Shown: positions 10,487-17,217 of the stretch, piece by piece | How the letters are laid out: each line of letters begins with the position of its first letter | How positions within the stretch are numbered: the stretch's first letter is position 1 | Source of the DNA: Amylibacter sp. | GTDB taxonomy: Bacteria > Pseudomonadota > Alphaproteobacteria > Rhodobacterales > Rhodobacteraceae | Assembly (NCBI GenBank): GCA_021775355.1 | Contig: JAJFHZ010000034.1 | Location: 248,001-312,000, forward strand | Direction: 5' to 3' | Length of the DNA stretch: 64,000 bases | Made by a program: the position numbers and the translations under genes | The notes under the pieces: model-generated | Told to the model about the DNA's origin: nothing | What the model saw: only the letters and a program-made list of their open reading frames with translations | The model's database searches: none

Positions 10487-10515
10487 TTGACAGCCACATC
10501 ATTTAGAGCGATACT
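10487..10515 (+). promoter_or_regulatory. Candidate sigma-70 promoter for the structured intergenic transcript
   Basis: TTGACA (10487-10492) is a perfect -35 hexamer, followed after exactly 17 bases by GATACT (10510-10515), which matches 4 of 6 bases of the -10 consensus. The predicted start is near 10522. No ORF follows, which is why it is taken as a promoter for an RNA. Confidence 0.45.
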
Positions 10516-10521
10516 TCCCTT

Positions 10522-10846
10522 AAGGAATACAAAAAGATTTTTAAGGGGACAGGTGAATAATATATAGGCGATCAAGCGTGATTTTACGCAATAATGCCGC
10601 TGATAATTAGACTGAAATATACCGTTCACAGATCAATACCCCTTATAACAGAATGGCCATTGGTATTGGCAGATGCTTATAAGTCGCATAATTACGACTT
10701 TGGGGGCATCGGTTTATAAGGGCAAGACGCTTGTTTTTATTCGAGCAGATGAATTGCCGCGCTGATATGAATGGCTTGGCTACTGGAATGCAGAGCCAGT
10801 AGCGTGAGAGCCCTTTTCCATTCTCCCGGAAGGGCTCTCTTTTATT
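10522..10846 (+). ncRNA. Candidate structured small RNA (unknown family)
   Basis: The segment is bounded by a promoter-like pair and a terminator-like hairpin and has no ORF. A 9-bp helix pairs CCCTTATAA (10640-10648) with TTATAAGGG (10714-10722). Inside it are GCCA/TGGC (10656-10659 with 10667-10670), GATGC/GCATC (10672-10676 with 10706-10710) and, nested in that, AAGTCG/CGACTT (10681-10686 with 10695-10700). An 8-bp hairpin GCTACTGG/CCAGTAGC follows (10779-10786 with 10796-10803). It does not match tmRNA, SRP RNA, RNase P RNA or 6S RNA as I know them. Transcription is inferred, not shown. Confidence 0.4.
10806..10846 (+). terminator. Rho-independent terminator of the candidate small RNA
   Basis: GAGAGCCCTT (10806-10815) pairs perfectly with AAGGGCTCTC (10830-10839), with a 14-base loop, followed by TTTTATTT on the plus strand. 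No plus-strand protein gene lies upstream within 1 kb, so it most likely ends an RNA transcript. Confidence 0.65.
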
Positions 10847-10930
10847 TGGGTATAGTGTTCTGTCTTGGACGACAAGTTTCAGGATGATTGAGAGTTTTTA
10901 TTTTACCAACCATATACTCTAGAGTAATCC

Positions 10931-10977
10931 GCCTCTCTCTGTAGCGGTAATTTTCCCTTGGAGGGACAGAGAGAGGC
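10931..10977. repeat. Perfect 12-bp inverted repeat
   Basis: GCCTCTCTCTGT (10931-10942) pairs with ACAGAGAGAGGC (10966-10977); the loop itself contains CCC/GGG pairing. There is no strong T-run on either side (only TTT on the plus strand). It could be a second terminator or an RNA stem; it lies downstream of the Hint gene on the minus strand. Confidence 0.5.
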
Positions 10978-10980
10978 TTT

Positions 10981-11004
10981 ACTCCTCAATTGGGCAGGAG
11001 GAGT
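10981..11004 (-). terminator. Hairpin just downstream of the Hint gene stop
   Basis: ACTCCTC (10981-10987) pairs with GAGGAGT (10998-11004). It lies 10 bases past the stop codon of the minus-strand Hint gene. The downstream T-run is absent (AAAG follows on that strand), so termination efficiency is doubtful. Confidence 0.3.
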
Positions 11005-11014
11005 GCAGAAAATA

Positions 11015-12100
11015 TTATAGGTTTATTGTTGGATGGTGATCGGACTTATATGATAGAAAATCGGGATTTTCGGATAAAACTTTGGCTTCGTGCTTTTTCA
11101 GGCAGGTGCGTACTACCGAACCATAAGCGTCCGGACTTTCCTGCAGTTCCGGAAATAGGTTAAAGATTTCTTCGCGTGTTTCTTTTGCCAATGCCCCAAT
11201 GGTCATCTTGCTCGGATGAAAGCTTTCTGAAGGGGTGCCATTGGCAAATATGATTTGATGGGTGTCAAATAATATGTGGAAATATTCAACAGTGTCACCT
11301 TCGGATACATATATTGTATCTTGATTAACCAGATACTTGGCGGAAACAAGAACTTCACGTTCACCAAATAATAATTCGGCTTTCCAGCCCTCAATTAGCA
11401 TCTGATGTTGCGGGCTTACCCGCAGGTTACGCGCATTACCCATTGCCCCTTTCTGTATCATTATCGGTGCAAAACGACCTGTCGCAGGAACGGTAGTAGA
11501 CCCGATCCAGCGTATATTTTGCAGGCCGTTGTCCTTGGTGACAATCATGTCGCCCGCAACCAGTTCTTCGATGGGTTTTTCACCGGAGCGGGTCAAGATC
11601 ATCGTTCCATTGGTGAAGCACAGAATATCTACCAGTGCGTTGGAAACGGTTTCACCTTGGGTCGTTGTGATAATACTAGAAATTGAAAAGCTTTGGATTG
11701 GTGCTGCACCAAGTGCATTATTTGACAATATCTGGTCAGCTGTAATAAATTGGGTACCCCAGGAAACGACAAGAACAGAGCTATCTTGTGTCTGATTGAT
11801 GATAAAAGCCCCACTGAACGACGGAGTGCCATCGGTGTAGGTTATCGTGGCTTTGACAGTTGCACGATTGTCAAATTTTTCGTTAACTTGTACGGCCCCA
11901 CCCATAGAAGCAGTAATTGCGCCGCCGGTTCCATCCTCTACTACCCCGTTACCATCATAGTGGGTAATATCGACAACTCTGGAACGGTTGATCGGGTCGC
12001 CAGCAGAGCCAACGGTGACCCCAAATATACTCGCCCCGGCATCTAAATCAAAATCCGTAAATGCCCCTAAAAAAATCGCTTTATTTACATGATCAACCAT
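11015..12100 (-). CDS. Hint-domain protein (Hedgehog/intein-type autoprocessing domain)
   Basis: Protein of 361 residues. Residues 1-155 form a domain of unknown function rich in Gly, Thr and Ser (GAFTDFDLDAG, DGTPSFSGAFIIN) without a signal peptide. Residues 160-310 are a Hint module: Cys161 starts CFTNGTMILT, followed by PIEELVAGDMI and NLRVSPQHQMLI, the standard motifs of bacterial Hint_2 proteins of Rhodobacterales. In true inteins the Cys makes the N-S acyl shift; in these stand-alone proteins the role is unknown, possibly surface or secreted factors with self-cleavage. It stands alone in an AT-rich accessory stretch. Confidence 0.85.
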   Translation of the reverse strand: MVDHVNKAIFLGAFTDFDLDAGASIFGVTVGSAGDPINRSRVVDITHYDGNGVVEDGTGGAITASMGGAVQVNEKFDNRATVKATITYTDGTPSFSGAFIINQTQDSSVLVVSWGTQFITADQILSNNALGAAPIQSFSISSIITTTQGETVSNALVDILCFTNGTMILTRSGEKPIEELVAGDMIVTKDNGLQNIRWIGSTTVPATGRFAPIMIQKGAMGNARNLRVSPQHQMLIEGWKAELLFGEREVLVSAKYLVNQDTIYVSEGDTVEYFHILFDTHQIIFANGTPSESFHPSKMTIGALAKETREEIFNLFPELQESPDAYGSVVRTCLKKHEAKVLSENPDFLSYKSDHHPTINL

Positions 12101-12172
12101 TGCATTTTACCCTATATTACACTCGCTACGCTTTATTATTTTTTTCGATTCACTTTACTGCTCAATGATATG

Positions 12173-12229
12173 TTTGAGAAGTACGCACTATAATTACAGG
12201 TAGTAAAAATTTAGTAACTGAGGGATAAA
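12173..12229 (+). repeat. Copy 1 of a promoter/operator-like repeat (pairs with 13471-13527)
   Basis: Ungapped alignment with 13471-13527 gives 44 identical bases of 57 by my count. The best-kept blocks are AAGTACGCACTA and AGT-ACTGAG. Both copies lie exactly 102 bases before a GAAACT in relics of HxlR-type genes. TAC/GTA half-sites are consistent with an HxlR-family operator, but binding is inferred. Confidence 0.6.
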
Positions 12230-12265
12230 ATATTTTTTATAATCAAATAGATAACGAGAAGAAAA

Positions 12266-12480
12266 TGACACGTAGAAACTGCAATCGAGATAACAGGTGG
12301 AAAATGGAAGGCGATGATACTGGTCTATTTTGATGAAAGGAATATGTCGTTTTAACGAGCTGAAACGATTGCTTCCGAATATATCGCAAGGCATGTTGGT
12401 CAATCAGTTGCAAGAGCGTGGAGTGGACGGTTTGGGGCATCAAAATGAGATGATTGATTATTTACGGATTCAAACTTTAA
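12266..12480 (+). pseudogene. Decayed HxlR-family (winged-helix) transcriptional regulator
   Basis: Two reading frames together give the HxlR core. Frame one from 12275 reads ETAIEITGGKWKAMILVYF, matching the family opening around GGKWK. Near 12328-12333 the frame shifts and continues as CRFNELKRLLPNISQGMLV and then NQLQERGVDGL, the recognition helix and wing. The codon before HVET is TGA where the family has the conserved Cys. The 3' part after about 12450 has lost similarity. So it carries at least one nonsense change, one frameshift and a degraded C terminus. HxlR proteins normally sense aldehydes or quinones through that cysteine. Confidence 0.75.
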
Positions 12481-12837
12481 AAATATTTTTGATGGTTCGT
12501 GGAAAAACGGTTTCCAACCTTAGTAATTTTTTTTCTGCAGCTTTAATCGTGCTGCGTCTTATCTGCCATTTTGGTTCCGAGGCTGAAAATGAATGTGTCA
12601 CGTGAATTTGTTCATGTTCCAAGTGTGACGGGGTATTGCGTCTATGATAGGAAATTAATACCTTACCAAACGCTTTTCCGTTTGTTTTATCGATCCGAAG
12701 ATCAATCATGTTACGAGATACAAAAGTTACATCCATGTTTTATGAGCCATCATCCAACTTAGTAGATAATCATTTTGCCCATTGAAGGGGCAAAATGCTT
12801 TGAATAGGGGTGCTTGCAACACTTGTGCACCAAATAC
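12481..12837. other. Intergenic stretch with no recognisable gene
   Basis: No ORF here has family similarity or a good ribosome binding site. It may contain the eroded end of the HxlR gene. The only clear structure is the hairpin at 12771-12797. Confidence 0.5.
12771..12797 (-). terminator. Hairpin downstream of the 30-residue membrane ORF
   Basis: CATTTTGCCC (12771-12780) pairs perfectly with GGGCAAAATG (12788-12797) around a 7-base loop. It lies 41 bases past the stop of the minus-strand small ORF. The following T-run is weak (ATTATCT), so this may be an inefficient terminator or an RNA-stabilising stem. Confidence 0.4.
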
Positions 12838-12930
12838 TTAACCATAGAATGCATACATCACCGCGAAAGAAACGAACCCGATTACAAAGCCTATGGTAAT
12901 TCCGGATGTGAAAACACTTAAAATCAACAT
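12838..12930 (-). CDS. Candidate 30-residue single-pass membrane protein
   Basis: ATG at 12930 opens a 30-codon frame ending in TAA. The peptide runs MLILSVFTSGITIGFVIGFV and then SFAVMYAFYG: one hydrophobic helix with small-residue spacing (G-x-x-x-G type) and no charged residue. AAAGGA lies upstream at a spacing of about 10 bases, and a perfect hairpin follows the gene. Size and character match single-helix microproteins that sit in larger membrane complexes, but the identity is unknown. A short hydrophobic frame can arise by chance in AT-rich DNA. Confidence 0.4.
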   Translation of the reverse strand: MLILSVFTSGITIGFVIGFVSFAVMYAFYG

Positions 12931-12948
12931 TATTGATACATCCTTTTC

Positions 12949-13206
12949 TTATGAGTGTGCTGCTGCGGCACGACGGCGTAAGCCTTCGGTGCGACAAACA
13001 CTATCGCCTGTGGTGATAAGCATACCTTCCGGTACTTTAATTGCCCGGTCCCATGATACCCTACTCGTCGTATAAAGCTGACATGTTACTACGCCCTCTG
13101 GCCTAACAACATACACAGGTGCGGTTTCAAAGGCTGTACGATCGATACTGCAACCGGTCAGCACTAAAATTAACATTGCTCCAAAAGTAAGAGAAGTTTT
13201 ATGCAT
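12949..13206 (-). CDS. Small lipoprotein of unknown function
   Basis: Protein of 85 residues. MHKTSLTFGAMLILVLTGC is a lipoprotein signal peptide with lipobox LTGC and the lipidated Cys at position 19. The mature part is about 66 residues with three further cysteines (VTCQ, SVCRTEG among them) and a basic-Ala tail (LRRRAAAAHS). A longer frame from 13311 is rejected because the signal peptide would then be internal. No family is recognised; such small cysteine-bearing lipoproteins are common in roseobacters. The small membrane ORF follows 18 bases downstream on the same strand and may be cotranscribed. Confidence 0.7.
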   Translation of the reverse strand: MHKTSLTFGAMLILVLTGCSIDRTAFETAPVYVVRPEGVVTCQLYTTSRVSWDRAIKVPEGMLITTGDSVCRTEGLRRRAAAAHS

Positions 13207-13470
13207 GTGAAAATCCTTTGAATTGCGCATTATTGTCATGAACAACAGCATTCGCAGAGTGCGGTGTTTTTGTTTCATTCCAAAATATTCTATGCGGTTT
13301 GTTTTCCTCAATTTTATCGATCGATTTGTCCTGGATTATCCTATCCAAGTTAAAATCGATGATGCTTCTTGCTCGTATTCTATGACCTAAATATTTGATC
13401 ATTGGTTTTTCACTTTCATTACTCATTACACAACAACTTGAATTCGAATCATTTAAACACATGATTTTCA
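13207..13470. other. Intergenic stretch with no supported gene
   Basis: A minus-strand frame crosses this segment but has no ribosome binding site, signal or family similarity. I see nothing else in it. Confidence 0.5.
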
Positions 13471-13527
13471 TTTGAAAAGTACGCACTAAAAGTACATGTA
13501 GTTCCGTTTAAGTTACTGAGATATAAA
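13471..13527 (+). repeat. Copy 2 of the promoter/operator-like repeat
   Basis: It aligns without gaps with 12173-12229 (44 of 57 identical by my count), including TTTGAAAAGTACGCACTA and AGTTACTGAG. It stands upstream of a second HxlR-like relic. Confidence 0.6.
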
Positions 13528-13553
13528 TAAATACCTAAGGAAATTGCACGATA

Positions 13554-13605
13554 ATGAGTGAAATACCGAAGTGAAACTTCGACCGATATCATTGTGGAAA
13601 ATGGA
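13554..13605 (+). pseudogene. 5' remnant of a second HxlR-family regulator
   Basis: ATG at 13554 opens ATGAGTGAAATACCGAAGTG, after which GAAACT at 13573 and GGAAAATGGAAA align with the first relic. Allowing one lost base at about 13572 and one at about 13590 gives MSEIPK, Cys, ETSTDII and GKWK, the HxlR N terminus. Similarity ends near 13605 and the next gene lies on the other strand, so only about the first 25 codons remain. Evidence is weaker than for copy 1, but the identical 102-base spacing to the shared upstream repeat supports it. Confidence 0.5.
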
Positions 13606-13664
13606 AAAAACAAAGCCGCTAGGGCTTCCAGATTGCACATCCGGGGCCTGAAATTAAATCACGG

Positions 13665-14042
13665 TTACTTTTTCGGCTTCGGTGCAAATCGCTGGCAAGA
13701 GTTGCCTTTATATGTGCCTGACACAACGCGCCCGGCTTTCAGTGTGGCGGTGTAGGTGCATTTTAGACGGTATGTATAGCGGTGTGCGTAGCCATAGCCG
13801 TGGCCGTGCCAGCGGCCATATCTGTAAGGGCGGTAAATCCGGTGATATTCGGTGTGGGTGCTTTCATGAAACCATACGGCGGTGGTTTTGTTTTGTATCG
13901 ACGGCTTCCCGATCACGCTGATGACTTCGGTCACGGTTTTTCCGTTGAACTGGGCCAATCGCGTTGTCTTTTCTTCGGGGGTTTCGCAGGCGGAAAGGGC
14001 AAGTGCCAGACTGATCGCTAAAGTTGTTCTTGATCCAAACAT
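13665..14042 (-). CDS. His/Tyr-rich lipoprotein of unknown function
   Basis: Protein of 125 residues. MFGSRTTLAISLALALSAC is a lipoprotein signal peptide (lipobox LSAC, Cys at 19). It is followed by a short domain with FNGKTVTEVISVIGKP, reminiscent of the SmpA/BamE-like fold start, and then a segment rich in His, Tyr, Arg and Gly (around residues 58-90, e.g. RWHGHGYGYAHRYTYR). A CTYTATL strand and a second Cys (NSCQRF) near the basic C terminus follow. The His-rich segment could bind metal or simply be a surface linker. It could be an outer-membrane lipoprotein; no function can be assigned. Confidence 0.7.
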   Translation of the reverse strand: MFGSRTTLAISLALALSACETPEEKTTRLAQFNGKTVTEVISVIGKPSIQNKTTAVWFHESTHTEYHRIYRPYRYGRWHGHGYGYAHRYTYRLKCTYTATLKAGRVVSGTYKGNSCQRFAPKPKK

Positions 14043-14383
14043 GACGGGTGCCCCGTGGGTTGTGGCGTGTGGTTATTATGTAGGATATTTCAGGGGGAAT
14101 GCAAGGTGGGGGGATGCGCCCCACATTCACCCTTTCCCTGATCTGTTTCCTGACCTATCTTGCCGACAGGGCCGATTTGCGGCCCCGGGGTGTCGTAGCC
14201 CCACCAACAGCGGTTGGTATCAACCGTGATGATGCTTCCTCGAATTTTGGTCGGGGAGGTAATGGCGTATGTCCAAGGCTTCGGCCTAAAGGCTATTACG
14301 GCTGTCTGTTGGCGGTCTACGAACTCCCCGGCTGTCGAGCGTTTCGGCAGCCGTTTTCGTTTAAGAATTTAAGGAGAGTTATT
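14043..14383. other. 341-bp intergenic region with a hairpin-rich leader
   Basis: The first 170 bases show no gene. From about 14250 the plus strand has GGGGAG (14253-14258), which can pair with CTCCCC (14323-14328), and then a terminator hairpin (14328-14353) just before the ribosome binding site of the small ORF at 14384. Confidence 0.5.
14328..14359 (+). terminator. Terminator-like hairpin in the leader of the 65-residue ORF
   Basis: CGGCTG (14328-14333) pairs with CAGCCG (14348-14353); the stem extends inward with a T-G wobble and CGA/TTCG to about 10 bp. TTTTCGTTT follows. It stands 13 bases before the AAGGAGAG of the next ORF, so it is either the end of a short upstream RNA or an attenuator. 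Confidence 0.5.
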
Positions 14384-14581
14384 ATGACCGATATTCGCCT
14401 AAGCACCATTCGCCTGTCACTGAAACAACGCACATGGATCATGTCGTACCTGCTGATTGGCGCACCGCACCCACCCAACGACCCGTTTTGTGAGCTGCTT
14501 GTGCAATTGCTGGGCCAACCGATGGCGGTTGAGGATAGTATCAGCCAATGGGACGGCGTGTTTCCCGATGGGAAGGGGTGA
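14384..14581 (+). CDS. Small hypothetical protein (65 residues)
   Basis: ATG at 14384 is preceded by a strong AAGGAGAG (14371-14378) at ideal spacing, which decides the start against a longer frame from 14099. The peptide has a basic N terminus (MTDIRLSTIRLSLKQRTWIM), a Pro-rich turn (GAPHPPNDPF) and an amphipathic stretch (CELLVQLLGQP), with no signal peptide. I know no family. It sits alone between a lipoprotein gene and the parE region, on the opposite strand to both. Confidence 0.5.
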   Translation: MTDIRLSTIRLSLKQRTWIMSYLLIGAPHPPNDPFCELLVQLLGQPMAVEDSISQWDGVFPDGKG

Positions 14582-14599
14582 AGGGGGGGGCTGGTTGGG

Positions 14600-15064
14600 T
14601 TATTTATGATCCTGAAACCCAAGGTATGGTTCAAACTTGTCAAAAATTACATTGAGCTGATCCGTAAGCCATTCTAATTCAACATGTTCTTGCTCTACAA
14701 GTTCACTTCTTTTCTCACCAACCTCTAAATCATTGTGTTTGCGAGCATACATGCGCATTTTGAGGGCGTGTGATCGTATATCAAGAAGATAACCTGAGAG
14801 TTTTTTGTCAAATAAGAACCGCGCAACTTGCGGTGCATTATGAAAGTTTTCTAAGTTTGAATCATTTAGCTTAGCTTCGCGAAATATTTCAGAAAGGAAA
14901 GCTTGGGTTTGTTTGAAAACTTCAAACCGTCGTTCAAAAAGCTTTTCCCTTAAGTTTGCCTGATTTACTCGCCACTGTTGGTAAGCAATGTAGACGACAA
15001 TCATCGCAATTATTGTGGGTCCTAAAGCCTTTAAATATTCCGTCCAGTGAAGCTCAAGGCACAT
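14600..15064 (-). CDS. Membrane-anchored hypothetical protein downstream of parE
   Basis: Protein of 154 residues. Residues 10-30 form a membrane helix (LGPTIIAMIVVYIAYQQW). The rest is a charged, mostly helical cytoplasmic domain (LREKLFERRFEVFKQTQAFL, then KHNDLEVGEKRSELVEQEHVE) likely to form a coiled coil. Its ATG follows the parE stop with no gap and a GAGGAG lies 12 bases upstream inside parE, so it probably shares the parE transcript. I know no named family; similar single-helix plus helical-domain proteins occur scattered as accessory genes. Confidence 0.6.
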   Translation of the reverse strand: MCLELHWTEYLKALGPTIIAMIVVYIAYQQWRVNQANLREKLFERRFEVFKQTQAFLSEIFREAKLNDSNLENFHNAPQVARFLFDKKLSGYLLDIRSHALKMRMYARKHNDLEVGEKRSELVEQEHVELEWLTDQLNVIFDKFEPYLGFQDHK

Positions 15065-17050
15065 CTAAACATCCAACTCCTCAACAAACTGTGCGTTCTG
15101 CTGAATATATTCGAACCGTAACTCCGGTTTTTTGCCCATCAAACGATCCACCAGATCGGTGGTTTCGCCCGGCTCGTCTTCATCGATGTTGATGCGGATC
15201 AACTGGCGGGTTTCGGGGTTCATAGTGGTGTCTTTCAGGTCTTTGGCGTCCATTTCACCCAAACCCTTAAAGCGGGACACTTCGATTTTGGCGCGTCCCC
15301 CCAGACCCTTGGCCATCAGTGCGTCTTTGGCGGCATCATCCATGCAATATTCGCGCCGTGCGCCCTGTGTAAGGCGGTATAGCGGTGGGCAGGCCATATA
15401 AAGGTGGCCGCCATCGATCAGCGGGCGCATTTGGGTAAAGAAGAACGTCATCAGCAATGCGGCGATATGGGCGCCGTCGACATCCGCATCGGTCATGATG
15501 ATGACCTTTTCGTAACGCAGGTCTTCGACGTTGAACTTGCTGCCCATTTGTACGCCCAATGCCTGACACAGGTCGTTAATCTCGTTATTGGTGCCGATCT
15601 TGCCGGATGCGGCCCCCAGAACGTTCAGAATTTTACCGCGCAGGGGCAGCAGGGCCTGTGTGTTGCGGTTGCGGGCCATTTTGGCGGAACCGCCCGCACT
15701 GTCGCCCTCTACAATGAACAGTTCAGTGCCTTCGCGGGTTTTTGATGAACAATCGGTCAGTTTGCCGGGCAGACGCAGTTTTTTGGTGGCGGATTTGCGC
15801 GCGGTTTCTTTTTCCTGACGGCGTTTCAGGCGTTCTTCGGCCTTTAACACCATGTAATCAAGAATGGCCCCTGCGGATTTATTGTTTGATGCCAGCCAGT
15901 TATCAAAATGGTCACGCACGGAATTTTCAACCAGACGCTGGGCTTCGACCGTGGCCAAGCGATCTTTGGTTTGCCCCACGAATTTGGGTTCCTGTATAAA
16001 GATAGACACCAGTGCGCAGCCGCCGCCCATGACATCTTCACGGGTGATTTGGGTGGCTTTTTTGGTGCCTGTCAGTTCACCATAAGCTTTGATGCCTTTC
16101 AGGATGGCTGACCAGAAACCGCTTTCATGTGTGCCGCCTTCGGGTGTGGGGACGGTGTTACAGTAGGATTGGGTAAAAGCGTCGCGCGTTGGGGTCCAGT
16201 TAATCGCCCATTCGACCGAACCGACTTCAGAAGGCCCGAATTTTTCGGCAAAACCGACTTTGCCTGCAAAAGGGATTTCGGAATAGGTGGATGCGCCTGT
16301 CAGGCGTTCGTTCAGATAATCGGACAGCCCGTTGGGGAAGTGGAACGTGTCACTGGTTGGGGTTTCATCGCCCTGCGCCAGACATTCAGGCGCGCATTTC
16401 CAGCGGATTTCAACGCCAGAAAACAGATAGGCCTTTGATTTGGCCATGTCATACAGACGTTTCGGTTTAAAGTGCGCTTTAGGGCCGAAAATATCGGGGT
16501 CGGGGTTGAAAGTGACGCTTGTACCGCGACGGTTCAGAATGGGCCCGAGGTTTTCCAGTGAGGTCAGTGGTACACCGCGTGAAAATTCCATTGCGTATAA
16601 TTCGCGGTTGCGGGCCACTTCAACGCGGACATGATCGGACAATGCGTTGACCACGGATGAACCGACACCGTTCAAACCGCCCGATGTTTCATAGTTGTCG
16701 CCCGAAAATTTACCGCCTGCGTTCAGCGTGCAAAATATGATTTCCAGTGCGGATTTTGACGGGTCTTTGGGATGGGCATCCACCGGAATGCCGCGCCCGT
16801 TGTCGCGCACCGTGATATGAAAGTTCGCGTGCAGTTCAACCTCTATCCAATTGGCGTGGCCTGCGACGGCTTCATCCATTGAATTGTCGATGATTTCGGC
16901 CACCATATGGTGCAATGCGCGATCATCGGTGCCGCCGATATACATGCCGGGGCGCAGGCGAACATGTTCCATATCCTCAAGCACTTGGATTGCGGATGCG
17001 TCATATGTTTTTTCGGGTTTGTCGGTTTTAAACAGGTCTGTTGCGGCCAT
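15065..17050 (-). CDS. parE: DNA topoisomerase IV subunit B
   Basis: Protein of 661 residues, the ATPase subunit that with ParC unlinks daughter chromosomes. The GHKL ATPase domain shows EIIDNSMDEAVAG, DNGRGIPVD and the ATP-lid segment GGLNGVGSSVVNALS. The Toprim domain shows FIVEGDSAGGSAKMARNR and TDADVDGAHI. The split spacing and the downstream LMGKKPELRFEYIQ tail fit ParE rather than GyrB, and the length is that of ParE. It is divergent from ppk2 over 167 bp. The ribosome binding site is weak (AAGAA). Confidence 0.93.
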   Translation of the reverse strand: MAATDLFKTDKPEKTYDASAIQVLEDMEHVRLRPGMYIGGTDDRALHHMVAEIIDNSMDEAVAGHANWIEVELHANFHITVRDNGRGIPVDAHPKDPSKSALEIIFCTLNAGGKFSGDNYETSGGLNGVGSSVVNALSDHVRVEVARNRELYAMEFSRGVPLTSLENLGPILNRRGTSVTFNPDPDIFGPKAHFKPKRLYDMAKSKAYLFSGVEIRWKCAPECLAQGDETPTSDTFHFPNGLSDYLNERLTGASTYSEIPFAGKVGFAEKFGPSEVGSVEWAINWTPTRDAFTQSYCNTVPTPEGGTHESGFWSAILKGIKAYGELTGTKKATQITREDVMGGGCALVSIFIQEPKFVGQTKDRLATVEAQRLVENSVRDHFDNWLASNNKSAGAILDYMVLKAEERLKRRQEKETARKSATKKLRLPGKLTDCSSKTREGTELFIVEGDSAGGSAKMARNRNTQALLPLRGKILNVLGAASGKIGTNNEINDLCQALGVQMGSKFNVEDLRYEKVIIMTDADVDGAHIAALLMTFFFTQMRPLIDGGHLYMACPPLYRLTQGARREYCMDDAAKDALMAKGLGGRAKIEVSRFKGLGEMDAKDLKDTTMNPETRQLIRINIDEDEPGETTDLVDRLMGKKPELRFEYIQQNAQFVEELDV

Positions 17051-17148
17051 TTTCGATTCTTATTTGCTCGGTTTTTTTGCTACCATAATGCATAATCGCG
17101 CGCAGGGGTACATGAACTTGGGGTTTATTCCGGTGAAACCTTTGTCGT

Positions 17149-17162
17149 TTGATCTAAGTCAA
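17149..17162 (+). promoter_or_regulatory. FnrL/CRP-FNR-type box upstream of ppk2
   Basis: TTGATCTAAGTCAA fits the TTGAT-N4-RTCAA palindrome used by FnrL and related regulators in Rhodobacterales. It is centred about 62 bases upstream of the ppk2 start and lies in the parE/ppk2 divergent region. Regulation by oxygen is inferred from the motif only. Confidence 0.55.
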
Positions 17163-17217
17163 AGCAATTATTGGGATTTTGTGTAAGCTTTTCCGAAAAT
17201 CAAATGGAGATATTCAA

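Larger units (their letters stand above)
10284..11014. other. 731-bp intergenic region with no protein gene, dense in inverted repeats
   Basis: No convincing ORF on either strand. The 5' part (10284-10480) is AT-rich and featureless. From 10487 it holds a promoter-like pair, a nested set of inverted repeats (10517-10547, 10640-10722, 10779-10803) and a terminator-like hairpin (10806-10846), then two more hairpins (10931-10977, 10981-11004) next to the Hint gene stop. The parts are listed separately. Confidence 0.6.

Noticed and set aside
12571..12762. Plus-strand short frame after the HxlR relic
   Set aside because: No similarity or binding site; possibly eroded sequence of the same relic.
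12838..12845. TTAACCAT, similar to a CtrA half-site
   Set aside because: It is part of the stop and last codons of the small ORF and has no second half at the proper spacing.
13199..13486. 95-codon minus-strand frame overlapping the start of the small lipoprotein gene
   Set aside because: No binding site, signal or family match; it crosses AT-rich spacer next to a regulator relic.
10284..14581. Possible genomic island with mobile elements
   Set aside because: No integrase, transposase, terminal repeats or tRNA-adjacent attachment site is visible; only the low density of known genes suggests an accessory stretch.
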